Assembly (NCBI GenBank): GCA_023231105.1
Contig: JALNWB010000065.1
Span: 1-19,471 of the forward strand
Source: Ignavibacteriaceae bacterium
Lineage (GTDB): Bacteria > Bacteroidota > Ignavibacteria > Ignavibacteriales > Ignavibacteriaceae
Direction of reading: 5' to 3'
Length of the DNA stretch: 19,471 nt
The notes under the pieces are model-generated. The model searched no databases, was not told where the DNA came from, and was given only the letters and a program-made list of their open reading frames with translations. The translations under genes and the position numbers were made by a program. Of this stretch, positions 8,437-16,092 are shown piece by piece; position 1 is the first letter of the stretch, and each line of letters begins with the position of its first letter.

Positions 8437-9780
8437 ATGCGAAAAGGAATCATTTTGGGTCTAATTATTTTTTGTGTGGTTAACGTTTTCCCACAAAAAA
8501 CCCTTTCTCTTTCTGAAGTTGTAAAGATCGCTTTACAAAAAAATACAAACATCCAGAAGACAGAGCAGGGAATTAAAGTTTATGAATCGGGAGTAAAATC
8601 CGCTTATGGAAGTTTTCTTCCTTCAATTTCTGCAAACGGTGGCTGGGGATGGTCGCGCTCTATCCAAAATGAAGGTGGCGATTATTTTGTTAACGGGGTT
8701 AACTATACTGTTCCGAAAAAAATATCGCAAAACAGAAGTTACTCCGCCGGAGCATCTGCAAATATAACGCTATTTGATGGGCTTGCTAATTTTGCGAATG
8801 TTTCAAGAAGCGAGAACAGCCTTGAAGCCGCTAAATATAGTCTGGATAGAGCCAAACAAAATTTAACGTACCAGGCGATCAGCGGGTTTTATGATGTGAT
8901 CAATGCAAAAAAATTAATGGATGTGAAAGAGCAAGACCTTAAATGGAATCAGAAAAATTATGAGATTATTCTTGAGCGCAACAAACTCGGCAATGTTACT
9001 TTAGCCGATGTTTACTCTCAGCAGGTTAAAGTTGGTAATGCGGAATTAGAATTGATCCGTGCAAAAAATAATTATGAAACCGGTAAGTCGGAATTTCTTT
9101 ATTATCTCGGGTTGGATATGATTGAAGATTTCACTTTTGAAGACCCAACGGTTAATGGCAAAGACCTTACTATTGAGATGATTGTTCTTGACCCGAATTT
9201 AAAGTCGTTAGTTGAAAAAGCTCTGACCAACCGCTCAGATTTCAAAAGCGCGAAATTGGATTATCAAGGAGCGATTGATGGAATCACTATTGCGAAAGCA
9301 GGTCATTTACCTTCGCTTTCAAATTACTACAGCTACGATTCAAAGGTCAACTCCCTTAATCAGATTTTTAAGAGCTACAGTACTTCGGTTGGGCTAAGTC
9401 TAAACATTCCTATCTTTTCCGGATTCAGCGTAGAGAACCGCGTTCAGCAAGCACAAGTTGAAGCGAAGAATAAAGAATTAGATGTGAATGATTTAGAACG
9501 CTTGATTAAAAAAGAAATGCAGAAAACCTACCTTGATTTACAGGCAAGCGAAAAAAGATTGGACGTTAGCAAAAACAACGTAACTGCAGCAGAAGAAAAT
9601 AGAAAAATTGAACAAGAAAAATATGCGCTCGGCGCTACAATGCTCTTAAATGTGCTTATTGCAAATTCCGATTACACCAACGCGCTTACTAATTACGTAA
9701 ACGCACAATTTGAATATGTAAAACTAAAAGAACAGCTTGAGTATTCACTCGGCATTCTTGATTACAAAAAATTTGAATAA
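8437..9780 (+). CDS. TolC-family outer-membrane efflux channel protein
   Basis: This 447-aa protein has a signal peptide ending near residue 20 (VNVFPQ-K). The TolC/OEP opening follows (LSLSEVVKIALQKNTNIQ, then SGVKSAYGSFLPSISANGG). There are two repeats of long alpha-helical segments rich in Q, A and E (about 120-215 and 320-440) and barrel strands such as SVGLSLNIPIFSGF near 310. GGAG at 8428-8431 precedes the ATG by five bases. It would form the trimeric outer-membrane duct of a tripartite exporter, with the adaptor gene starting 24 bp downstream and the ABC components after that. Length and repeat structure are normal for the family. The exported substrate is not evident from sequence. 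Confidence 0.92.
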   Translation: MRKGIILGLIIFCVVNVFPQKTLSLSEVVKIALQKNTNIQKTEQGIKVYESGVKSAYGSFLPSISANGGWGWSRSIQNEGGDYFVNGVNYTVPKKISQNRSYSAGASANITLFDGLANFANVSRSENSLEAAKYSLDRAKQNLTYQAISGFYDVINAKKLMDVKEQDLKWNQKNYEIILERNKLGNVTLADVYSQQVKVGNAELELIRAKNNYETGKSEFLYYLGLDMIEDFTFEDPTVNGKDLTIEMIVLDPNLKSLVEKALTNRSDFKSAKLDYQGAIDGITIAKAGHLPSLSNYYSYDSKVNSLNQIFKSYSTSVGLSLNIPIFSGFSVENRVQQAQVEAKNKELDVNDLERLIKKEMQKTYLDLQASEKRLDVSKNNVTAAEENRKIEQEKYALGATMLLNVLIANSDYTNALTNYVNAQFEYVKLKEQLEYSLGILDYKKFE

Positions 9781-9803
9781 TATTTATTTCAGGAGAAATA
9801 CTC

Positions 9804-11093
9804 ATGGCAAATGGTAAACAAAAAAAATCAAAAAAGAAATTATACATCTTCGGCGGATTAGGAGTACTACTTTTAGCCCTCGTTGCAATTGTGATCTTTC
9901 AAGGAAATAAGGAAGAAATCATAAACGTACAAACCGAAAAAATTACCAAGCGGACTATTACGCAAACGGTTTCTGCTACCGGGAAAATTAATCCGGAGTT
10001 TAAGGTTGTAATCACACCTGAAGTAACAGGAGAAATTGTTCAGCTTCCGGTAAAAGAAGGACAAGTTGTAAAAAAAGGTGAATTGTTAATCAAAATAAAA
10101 GCCGATGCATACGTGGCGCAGAAACAAAGATCGGAAGCAAGTTTATTATCGGCAAAATCTTCACTCGCACAACGTAAAGCCGAACTTGATAAAATTACTT
10201 CAGATTATAATCGGATGAAAGAACTTCATGCAAAAAAACTTTCAAGCGATGCTGATTTAGAAACGGCTAAAAGCAATTACCTTTCTACAGCTGCCGGATA
10301 CGAAGCTTTAAAAGCTAACGTACTGCAAAGTGAAGCTTCATTAAAAGAAACGATTGAATCGTTAAACAAAACAACTATTTATTCTCCTATGGCTGGTGTA
10401 ATTACTCAGCTAAATGTGGAATTAGGCGAAAGAGTTTTGGGGAGCGGGTTTAGTCAAGGTACGGATATTATGACGGTCTCCGACTTAACCAGTATGGAAG
10501 CAAGAGTTGATGTTGACGAAAATGATGTGGTACTTATTTCTGTTGGAGATACCGCTTATATTAAAGTTGACGCGTTTGGCGACAAAGATATTAAAGGTGT
10601 TGTTACACAAATCGGAAACAGCGCTAAAACATCAGGACTCGGTTCACAGGAACAAGTCGTAAATTTTGAAGTTAGAATTAGAGTAACCAATCTGGAAAAT
10701 AATTTGCGCCCGGGAATGTCTTGTAACGCTGATATCCGCACTGAGACGGTTGAGAACGTACTTTCTGTTCCTCTGCAAAGCGTTACTGCACGCGGAGATT
10801 TTAATATGCCGAAGGAAGATGGCGCAGAAGAAAGTATGGCGAAAGTAGTTGAAAAGAAATCAAACGGGAACAAGCCGGAAGAAATAGTTTTTATTGTTGA
10901 AAACGGAAAAGCCAAATCTAAAAAAGTTAAAACCGGTTTAAGCGATGATAATTATATCGAAGTTAAGGAAGGCTTAAAAGGCGGAGAAGAAGTGGTGAAC
11001 GGAAGTTACCGCGCTATTTCAAGAGATTTGAAGGATGGTTCACTAGTAAAGGTAGAAGGCAAGAAAAAATCTTTTACTGAAAAGAAAAATTAA
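9804..11093 (+). CDS. HlyD/MacA-like periplasmic adaptor subunit
   Basis: This 429-aa protein has a basic N-terminus and one membrane anchor at about residues 13-33. A split lipoyl domain occupies about 55-97 (PEVTGEIVQLPVKEGQVVKKGELL) and about 193-225 (TTIYSPMAGVITQLNVELGERV), flanking an alpha-helical hairpin at about 100-190. Beta-barrel and membrane-proximal domains follow (LRPGMSCNADI; VENVLSVPLQSV). A charged, Lys/Glu-rich insert lies at about 330-360. AGGAG at 9791-9795 is a strong ribosome site. It bridges the inner-membrane ABC permease and the TolC-like channel. The gene order channel-adaptor-ATPase-permease-permease makes a MacA-type role most likely. Confidence 0.92.
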   Translation: MANGKQKKSKKKLYIFGGLGVLLLALVAIVIFQGNKEEIINVQTEKITKRTITQTVSATGKINPEFKVVITPEVTGEIVQLPVKEGQVVKKGELLIKIKADAYVAQKQRSEASLLSAKSSLAQRKAELDKITSDYNRMKELHAKKLSSDADLETAKSNYLSTAAGYEALKANVLQSEASLKETIESLNKTTIYSPMAGVITQLNVELGERVLGSGFSQGTDIMTVSDLTSMEARVDVDENDVVLISVGDTAYIKVDAFGDKDIKGVVTQIGNSAKTSGLGSQEQVVNFEVRIRVTNLENNLRPGMSCNADIRTETVENVLSVPLQSVTARGDFNMPKEDGAEESMAKVVEKKSNGNKPEEIVFIVENGKAKSKKVKTGLSDDNYIEVKEGLKGGEEVVNGSYRAISRDLKDGSLVKVEGKKKSFTEKKN

Positions 11094-11110
11094 ATTATTC
11101 CGGAAGTAAA

Positions 11111-11827
11111 ATGAACATTATAAATATTGAGAATGTCGCTAAAGTTTACAAGGTCGGATCGGAAGAAGTACATGCGTTACGCGATATTTCTTTGAGGATA
11201 GATAAGAACGAATACGTCGCAATTATGGGACCTTCCGGTTCAGGCAAATCCACATTGATGAATATGCTGGGATGTTTGGATACTCCTTCTTCAGGGAAAT
11301 ATGAATTCACCGGTAGTAATGTAAGCCAAATGACGGATAATGAACTTGCGAAAATTAGAAATAAAGAAATTGGATTCGTCTTTCAAACATTCAATCTTCT
11401 TCCTCGCTCGAATGCGCTGCATAACGTGGAATTACCATTGATTTATGCGGGCATGCATTCAACTGAGAGAAAAGAGAGAGCACAAGAAGCGCTTGAAAGT
11501 GTCGGTTTGGGAGATAGAATTCACCATAAACCGAATGAGCTATCAGGTGGTCAACGGCAGCGAGTTGCAGTTGCACGCGCCCTGGTAACCAGGCCGTCAA
11601 TTATTTTAGCTGATGAACCAACCGGAAATCTTGATTCAAAAACCGGCGAAGAAATTATGCTTCTCTTTAACCAGATTTACGAAGCAGGTAACACGATTAT
11701 TCTTGTTACACACGAGGAATATATTGCAGAACATGCCGCGCGAATTATCAGAATTAAAGACGGACTTGTGGAATCTGATGAGATTGTTGCAAAACGGTAT
11801 ATCCCTAAAGTTAAAGTTGCGAATTAG
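11111..11827 (+). CDS. MacB/LolD-type ABC transporter ATP-binding protein
   Basis: This 238-aa nucleotide-binding domain has every core motif: Walker A GPSGSGKST at residues 40-48, Q-loop Gln92, signature LSGGQ at 144-148, Walker B IILADE at 164-169 and switch His201. The sequence is close to the MacB/LolD/FtsE group (FQTFNLLPRSNALHNVELPL, TGNLDSKTGEEIM). It begins 17 bp after the adaptor stop, with GGAAG just before the ATG. It is expected to be cytoplasmic and to dimerise under the two downstream permeases, powering their mechanical cycle. Unlike canonical MacB, the ATPase is a separate polypeptide from the permease. The stop is followed by 268 bp of repeats before the next gene. Confidence 0.93.
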   Translation: MNIINIENVAKVYKVGSEEVHALRDISLRIDKNEYVAIMGPSGSGKSTLMNMLGCLDTPSSGKYEFTGSNVSQMTDNELAKIRNKEIGFVFQTFNLLPRSNALHNVELPLIYAGMHSTERKERAQEALESVGLGDRIHHKPNELSGGQRQRVAVARALVTRPSIILADEPTGNLDSKTGEEIMLLFNQIYEAGNTIILVTHEEYIAEHAARIIRIKDGLVESDEIVAKRYIPKVKVAN

Positions 11828-11841
11828 ATAGTTAATAAAAA

Positions 11842-12060
11842 TCCGCCGCCGCGGCGGACAATGCTTGATGGTAAAAATATTTGTATGAATTTGAATGTCG
11901 AACATCGAACAAGGAACAACGAGTGATGAAGTTTTTACCCTTCGATATTCTGTATTCCTTGTTCGATATTCATTATTTCATTTTTGGTTCTGGTTTGCCA
12001 GGTTATGAATTACGAATGAATTCTAATCCCGTTAGGGATGATATAAGAATGACTACCATT
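11842..12060. repeat. Decayed repeat cluster between ATPase and permease
   Basis: Several repeat-like pieces lie in sequence. There is a GC-only patch (ccgccgccgcggcgga) near 11844-11859 in otherwise AT-rich DNA. A 13-bp inverted pair, atcgaacaaggaa at 11904-11916 and its complement at 11955-11967, is separated by 38 bases. A short palindromic motif (aatcccgttaggga) lies near 12025-12038. No credible gene is present; the open frame across 11881-12081 is formed from these pieces and has no homology I can see. The cluster splits the ATPase from its permeases. Confidence 0.55.
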
Positions 12061-12095
12061 TTACAAATTATGAATTTTTAGAAAACGGATTACTT

Positions 12096-13331
12096 ATGGA
12101 AACTATTTTCTTAGAAATAAAAGAAGCGATGTTCATAGCTCTTAGAGCTATACAGGCGAACAAAGTTCGCTCGATTTTAACGATGCTCGGTATCGTTATC
12201 GGTGTTGCCTCCGTAGTGTTGATGACTACTGCAATTAAAGGAATAGATAACTCCTTTCAGAAAGGAATGAGCGCGCTTGGTTCCGATATTTTATATGTTG
12301 ATAAATGGGCTTGGTTCACGAACACCGATTGGTGGAAGATGCGTAACCGCCGGAATATGACAATGGATGAGTATAATCGTTTTAAAGATTTAGTAAAACT
12401 TCCCTCGGCAACAGCGCCTACTACAACAACGCGTCAAGTAGTAAAATATCAAAATAAAAAAGTTGACGGTGTTTTTATTAATGGCTCTACAGCCGATTAT
12501 TTGAAAACTACTAATTTTACTTTTGCTCAAGGAAGATTCTATTCTGACATTGAAGGTAAAGGCTCACGGTACGTTGCTGTGCTTGGTAGTGAAATCGCAA
12601 AGGGTCTTTTTCCGACTGAAAATGCGATTGATAAAATAATTAAATTGGGTGGACAAAACTTTAGGGTCGTCGGCGTATTAGATGAACAGGGAAGTTTTAT
12701 TCTTGGTAGTTTTAATCCGGATAGGCAAGTATTTATACCTATAGGGACAATATTTAAAAGTTTTACGTCACAGTCTTTTGGTACAATTACTTTTAATGTT
12801 AAAGCGCCAAGTCCCACTTTAGTTGAAGAAACAAAAGACGAAGTTGAAAGCGCTATGAGAAAAGTCCGCGGTTTAAAGTTTGATGAGCCAAACGATTTTT
12901 CGATCAATCAACAAGAAAGTTTGAAAGCAAATATTGATAAAATTGTTGGTGTTATTCAAATTGCCGGACTTTTTATTACCGGACTTTCGCTCTTTGTCGG
13001 CGCAATCGGTATCATGAATATTATGTTCGTTTCCGTAAAAGAACGGACAAAAGAAATTGGCGTTCGGAAAGCTATCGGCGCTAAAAGAAGAACTATTCTC
13101 GGGCAGTTTATTCTTGAGTCTTCGTTTATTTGTTTATTCGGAGGTCTAATCGGATTGCTGATAGCGGTATTATTAAGTATGGCGGTAAATCAAGTGCTTC
13201 CAACTTCCATTCAATATGATTCTGTAATCTTGGCAATTTCAATTTCGTTAATAACCGGTGTTGTGGCGGGATTTGCTCCAGCTTATACGGCTGCAAAAAT
13301 GGATCCGGTTGATGCATTGAGGTATGAGTAA
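12096..13331 (+). CDS. MacB-type ABC transporter permease (first of two)
   Basis: This 411-aa protein has the MacB/FtsX layout. TM1 covers about residues 26-46 (LTMLGIVIGVASVVLM). A large periplasmic MacB_PCD domain covers about 47-285. Three C-terminal helices with the FtsX signature follow from about 289 (GAIGIMNIMFVSVKERTKEIGVRKAIGAKRR), and the end is the typical MDPVDALRYE. No ATPase domain is fused; that is supplied by the gene at 11111. The ribosome site is weak (GGA near 12087). The next permease starts inside this stop codon (TAATG overlap at 13331), implying translational coupling. It probably takes part in extrusion of a periplasmic substrate through the TolC-like channel; substrate unknown. 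Confidence 0.92.
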   Translation: METIFLEIKEAMFIALRAIQANKVRSILTMLGIVIGVASVVLMTTAIKGIDNSFQKGMSALGSDILYVDKWAWFTNTDWWKMRNRRNMTMDEYNRFKDLVKLPSATAPTTTTRQVVKYQNKKVDGVFINGSTADYLKTTNFTFAQGRFYSDIEGKGSRYVAVLGSEIAKGLFPTENAIDKIIKLGGQNFRVVGVLDEQGSFILGSFNPDRQVFIPIGTIFKSFTSQSFGTITFNVKAPSPTLVEETKDEVESAMRKVRGLKFDEPNDFSINQQESLKANIDKIVGVIQIAGLFITGLSLFVGAIGIMNIMFVSVKERTKEIGVRKAIGAKRRTILGQFILESSFICLFGGLIGLLIAVLLSMAVNQVLPTSIQYDSVILAISISLITGVVAGFAPAYTAAKMDPVDALRYE

Positions 13332-14563
13332 TGAAAACATCAGAAATATTTAAAATGTCGTTTCAATCGTTACGCACAAATAAACTGCGTACATTTTTAA
13401 CGGTGCTTGGTGTGGTTGTAGGCATCTTTTCAATTATTGTTATTATGACGATAATAACCATGCTGCAAAATAGTATTGAAAGCGGATTAGCTTCGCTTGC
13501 AAAAAATACTTTTCAGATTCAAAAATATCCCATTATAATGACGGGCGGTCCCGGCGCTCGCGATAAATATAGAAATAGAAAAGACCTTACGCTTGAAGAG
13601 TTTGATAAATTTAAAGAAAAGATGACAGAAGCTAAATTTGTTGGCGCAGAACAATGGCAGTTCGGTATTGTTGTTAAATATGGAAATAAAGAAACTAATC
13701 CAAACATTCAATTAGCCGGAATGACAGATGGTGCGCTTGAAACGAATGAAATGATTGTTCAAGAAGGAAGACCATTTAACAAAGCGGATGTTCAGTACAC
13801 GAATAATGTTTGTTTACTCGGGAAAGATATTGTAGATAAATTATTCCTTAATATTGATCCCGTTGGGCAAATCGTACGTGTTGCAGGCAGACCATTAACC
13901 GTTATCGGCACACTTGAACCGAAACAAGCTTTGTTTGGACAGAGCCAGGACAGCTATGTAATAATGCCGATTACTACCTTCCAAACGATGTACGGAAAAA
14001 GAAGCCGAAGCATCAATATAACTGTTATGGCACACAGTCAGGCAGATTATAACAAAATTATTGAAGCATCAATAGGTTATATGCGTACTATTAGAAATGT
14101 AAAACCTGGGGAAGATAATAATTTTGATATTTTTAGTAATGAATCGTTAATGGGGCAAATCAACAATATTAACGAACCCATTAAGATAGGTGCGCTTGTA
14201 GTTTCTTTAATTGCATTGCTTGCAGCCGGTGTTGGTATTATGAATATTATGCTTGTCTCCGTTACGGAAAGAACGCGGGAAATCGGAATTAGAAAAGCTA
14301 TTGGCGCAAGAAAAAGTTATATCCTTATTCAATTTCTATCCGAAGCGGTAATCCTTTCCATCTTCGGCGGAATAGTAGGGATTATCATCGGTGTCGGTTT
14401 AGGAAATTTTGCCGGAAGTTTTCTCAATGCACAAATGGCTATTCCTGTTGATTGGGTAATGATCGGAATCGCATTATGTATTTTCGTCGGTGTAGTTTTT
14501 GGAACCTATCCGGCATACAAAGCCGCCAACCTCGACCCGATTGAAGCGCTAAGACATGAGTAG
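13331..14563 (+). CDS. MacB-type ABC transporter permease (second of two)
   Basis: This 410-aa protein is paralogous to the preceding permease. TM1 covers about residues 20-44, a periplasmic domain covers 45-280, then the FtsX region from about 285 (AAGVGIMNIMLVSVTERTREIGIRKAIGARKS) and the end LDPIEALRHE. Its ATG shares one base with the upstream TAA, so the two are made in coupled fashion, which suits a heterodimeric membrane unit. The periplasmic domains of the two differ clearly (for example KWAWFTNTDWWKMRNRRN in the first, QKYPIIMTGGPGARDKYRNRK in the second), so the pair may make asymmetric contacts with adaptor or substrate. A strong terminator follows 33 bp after the stop, closing the operon. 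Confidence 0.92.
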   Translation: MKTSEIFKMSFQSLRTNKLRTFLTVLGVVVGIFSIIVIMTIITMLQNSIESGLASLAKNTFQIQKYPIIMTGGPGARDKYRNRKDLTLEEFDKFKEKMTEAKFVGAEQWQFGIVVKYGNKETNPNIQLAGMTDGALETNEMIVQEGRPFNKADVQYTNNVCLLGKDIVDKLFLNIDPVGQIVRVAGRPLTVIGTLEPKQALFGQSQDSYVIMPITTFQTMYGKRSRSINITVMAHSQADYNKIIEASIGYMRTIRNVKPGEDNNFDIFSNESLMGQINNINEPIKIGALVVSLIALLAAGVGIMNIMLVSVTERTREIGIRKAIGARKSYILIQFLSEAVILSIFGGIVGIIIGVGLGNFAGSFLNAQMAIPVDWVMIGIALCIFVGVVFGTYPAYKAANLDPIEALRHE

Positions 14564-14596
14564 TCAATAGTCATTAGACAATTGTCATTGGTTATT

Positions 14597-14632
14597 AAAC
14601 CTCCAAAGTTTTCAAAACTTTGGAGGTTTTTT
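14597..14632 (+). terminator. Rho-independent terminator of the export operon
   Basis: A near-perfect 16-bp inverted repeat (aaacctccaaagtttt at 14597-14612 pairing with 14614-14629) turns at one base and runs into a T tract. It lies just after the second permease. Because it is almost fully symmetric and has A residues upstream, it could act in both directions. Confidence 0.85.
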
Positions 14633-14799
14633 AGTTTATAATTTACGTTACGCAAAAATTATAATTGAATAGCCACGTCCCGAAAGCTTTCGGGACGTGG
14701 ACTAATCAACATCATCAAGATTGGCTTTAGCCATTACAAACGGTCCCTTTTGTGGCTAAAGCCAAGAGTTTGGAGTTCTATCTTTTCCACGAGCTAAAG

Positions 14800-14998
14800 A
14801 GGCTGTGTGAATATTCAAATAAAACCGTTGAAACGGTTGAGATACCTATCATTTTTTCATTAACACCTCGATTAATCGAGGTGTTAATGAAAAATAAATC
14901 AAGATTGAACCGTTTTAACGGTTTCTAGATGGCGATTTTTATTTCATTTCATCTTGGTAAATCTCGGATAATTAAAAACCATAATTTTCACACAGCCT
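14800..14998. mobile_element. 199-bp MITE-like insertion with 12-bp TIRs and 6-bp target duplication
   Basis: The ends are perfect inverted repeats: aggctgtgtgaa at 14800-14811 and ttcacacagcct at 14987-14998. They are flanked by ctaaag on both sides (14794-14799 and 14999-15004). The uninterrupted form of the site, ccacgagctaaagctcgtgg, is present in copy A at 416-435, so the insertion is directly demonstrated. Shifting the boundary gives alternative readings (13-bp TIR with 4-bp TAAA, or 14-bp TIR with 2-bp duplication). There is no transposase frame inside. The interior holds a 42-bp palindrome between two aaccgtt-N2-aacggtt hairpins. The parent transposase family is unknown. Confidence 0.85.
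14853..14894. repeat. 42-bp perfect palindrome inside the MITE-like element
   Basis: The 21-base arms (tttttcattaacacctcgat and one more base, centred on ATTAAT) pair without mismatch. Two 16-bp imperfect palindromes sharing aaccgtt/aacggtt flank it at 14823-14838 and 14908-14923. As single-stranded DNA or RNA the whole element would fold into a three-armed structure closed by the TIRs. Confidence 0.9.
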
Positions 14999-15050
14999 CT
15001 AAAGCTCGTGGCTATTCAAATGAATATTATGCATAACGTGAGTTTATAAT

Positions 15051-15127
15051 GTGGCTTTGCCACTTGATGCAACACTTATAATAGAAGTCTGTATTATGGC
15101 ACTGCAACACGATGCAGTGTTATAAGA
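15051..15127. repeat. Two further small hairpins
   Basis: The sequence gtggctttgccac at 15051-15063 is a 5-bp stem. The pair cactgca at 15100-15106 and tgcagtg at 15113-15119 is a 7-bp stem. The pieces ATGCAACACTTATAA and ATGCAGTGTTATAA in the same stretch look like diverged relatives. This appears to be another dispersed palindromic repeat abutting copy B. Confidence 0.5.
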
Positions 15128-15504
15128 ACTTTAACATGGAATATTATCGGGTAACTTTTTGTACCATTGATATCCGTTTCCGAATTTTTTGTGTCAAGCT
15201 TGTCCGCTGTGGAGGAATATTTGTGATGCTTTAGCGCCATCACATCACCCATCTTCCTTCAAACATCATCCATCAAACATCTTGCATTTCCATCATTTTG
15301 CTATAGGTGAGTTACCTCCATCTTAGACAGTTATTAAGAAAAAGATTAAGAAATCAATTTTATCTTTTGCAAAACGTGAATTATTAATAATTACCGTTAG
15401 TTTACCAATACCTACCGTTGGCTTGTTAGCTATTGACGTTTCAGAGCATTTTAGTTAGGTTGTACAAAAATTGAATACATCAAAGTGAATTCTATTAAAA
15501 GCTG
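15128..15504. other. Non-coding stretch, partly CAT-rich
   Basis: I see no gene here. There is a 7-bp hairpin (tgtgatg at 15222 with catcaca at 15238) and an irregular CATC/AACATC-rich stretch at about 15236-15297. A GGTGAGTTA motif near 15306 also occurs, with related flanks, after copy B (ACGTGAGTTTA, about 15036) and at about 15782. The promoter of the small ORF at 15505 may lie in the AT-rich 15330-15500 segment, but no motif is convincing. Confidence 0.4.
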
Positions 15505-15702
15505 ATGAGTTTATTTACAAAAAAGAAGCCTGTTGCCACTCCTCTTTTAATTATAAAAAAGGATGCTAATGATGCTAACGTAAAAGAATATAAATCAATT
15601 GAAGAAGCAATCGTTGATCTGGAAAATGATCCGAACGTCTCCGCTTATAAAATAGAAAAGTTAATAACTCACCTTACGCAGAAGTCTGAAATTGTACTGT
15701 AA
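15505..15702 (+). CDS. Small hypothetical protein, 65 aa, helical and charged
   Basis: The 65-residue product starts MSLFTKKKPVATPLLIIKKD, then has a probable helix EYKSIEEAIVDLENDPNVSA and ends KIEKLITHLTQKSEIVL. No signal peptide, membrane segment or known motif was recognised. The frame cannot extend upstream because a stop lies at 15496-15498, and there is no good ribosome site. Support for it being a real gene comes from a second, broken copy at 15935-16092 that aligns over about 45 residues (NVKEFKSFEKAIADLENELNV). Many of the differences between them are synonymous, which points to past selection on the protein. A 28-bp palindrome begins at once after the stop. Function unknown. Confidence 0.5.
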   Translation: MSLFTKKKPVATPLLIIKKDANDANVKEYKSIEEAIVDLENDPNVSAYKIEKLITHLTQKSEIVL

Positions 15703-15730
15703 ATCGATTCCGAAAGCTTTCGGAATCGAT
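15703..15730. repeat. 28-bp perfect palindrome after the small ORF
   Basis: The arms are 14 bases (atcgattccgaaag and complement) and directly abut the stop codon. The core ccgaaagctttcgg is the same as that of stem 1 in copy B (14673-14700). It may act as a terminator with the downstream T-rich stretch (15735-15746), although the T-run is not immediately adjacent. Confidence 0.8.
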
Positions 15731-15746
15731 AAAATGTTTGTTTTTT

Positions 15747-15764
15747 ACGAAGCTACCGCTTCGT
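15747..15764. repeat. Small hairpin (acgaagc-tacc-gcttcgt)
   Basis: This is a perfect 7-bp stem with a TACC loop after a run of T. Downstream (about 15770-15791) is an AATTTTTGCGTA...GTGAGTTAA segment related to the outer end of copy B, suggesting a truncated member of a palindromic repeat family. Confidence 0.6.
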
Positions 15765-15795
15765 ACTACAATTTTTGCGTATGGTGAGTTAATAA

Positions 15796-15840
15796 CATCT
15801 TTGAAAAAGCTAAAGAACAAAACTTCAATTTAAGATAATG
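15796..15840 (+). pseudogene. 3'-end fragment of the small-ORF family
   Basis: The 35 bases at 15796-15830 are identical to 16049-16083, the 3' end of the broken small-ORF copy encoding SLKKLKNKTSI. Nothing upstream of this fragment matches the rest of the gene. It is therefore an isolated tail left by duplication or deletion. A leader-like stretch follows (GGATGGAGAGATAATATAATG) but leads into no long frame. Confidence 0.7.
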
Positions 15841-15934
15841 GATGGAGAGATAATATAATGTGGAGTAGAATGTCGCGAATCCCTATTCTATCGGAGAAGC
15901 CCTACTGTGAGGGGGAACTAATTATCAATAATTG

Positions 15935-16092
15935 ATGTTTACTAAATAAACGACGTTAATGTAAAGGAATTCAAATCATTTGAAAAAGCAATCGCCGATC
16001 TGGAAAATGAACTGAATGTTTCTAAGGATAAAATAGAAAAGTTAAGGGCATCTTTGAAAAAGCTAAAGAACAAAACTTCAATTAAGATTTGA
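15935..16092 (+). pseudogene. Broken paralogue of the 65-aa small protein
   Basis: From 15949 to the TGA at 16090-16092 the frame encodes NDVNVKEFKSFEKAIADLEN followed by ELNVSKDKIEKLRASLKKLKNKTSIKI, clearly related to residues 23-60 of the product of 15505-15702 and coiled-coil-like. A start-like segment at 15935 (ATG TTT ACT AAA TAA, resembling the true gene's start) is out of frame with it, and the body frame has a stop at 15943-15945 and no ATG. An internal deletion with frameshift probably joined start and body. It ends 57 bp before the FGE-like gene. Confidence 0.7.

Larger units (their letters stand above)
14646..15038. repeat. Three-hairpin palindromic repeat, copy B, interrupted by a MITE-like element
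   Basis: This has the same architecture as 285-460. Stem 1 is a perfect 28-bp palindrome at 14673-14700 (ccacgtcccgaaag and complement). Stem 2 pairs ggctttagcc at 14723-14732 with ggctaaagcc at 14754-14763. Stem 3 is split: its left half ends at 14799 and its right half resumes at 14999. The outer ends are inverted relative to each other (cgttacgc at 14646 and gcataacg ending at 15038, both leading inward to gaatagccacg-like sequence). Without the insert the element would be about 190 bp. Confidence 0.8.

Noticed and set aside
11881..12081. 66-aa plus-strand frame between the ATPase and permease
   Set aside because: It is built from repeat pieces (inverted atcgaacaaggaa pair and the gttaggga motif); no ribosome site and no protein-like composition.
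14853..14894. 42-bp palindrome as a transcription terminator
   Set aside because: There is no T-tract after it on either strand beyond the paired arms, and it lies centrally in a mobile element; better read as part of that element.
14646..15130. Possible CRISPR array
   Set aside because: The repeats are inverted, unequal in spacing and few; no regular direct repeat/spacer pattern and no cas gene.
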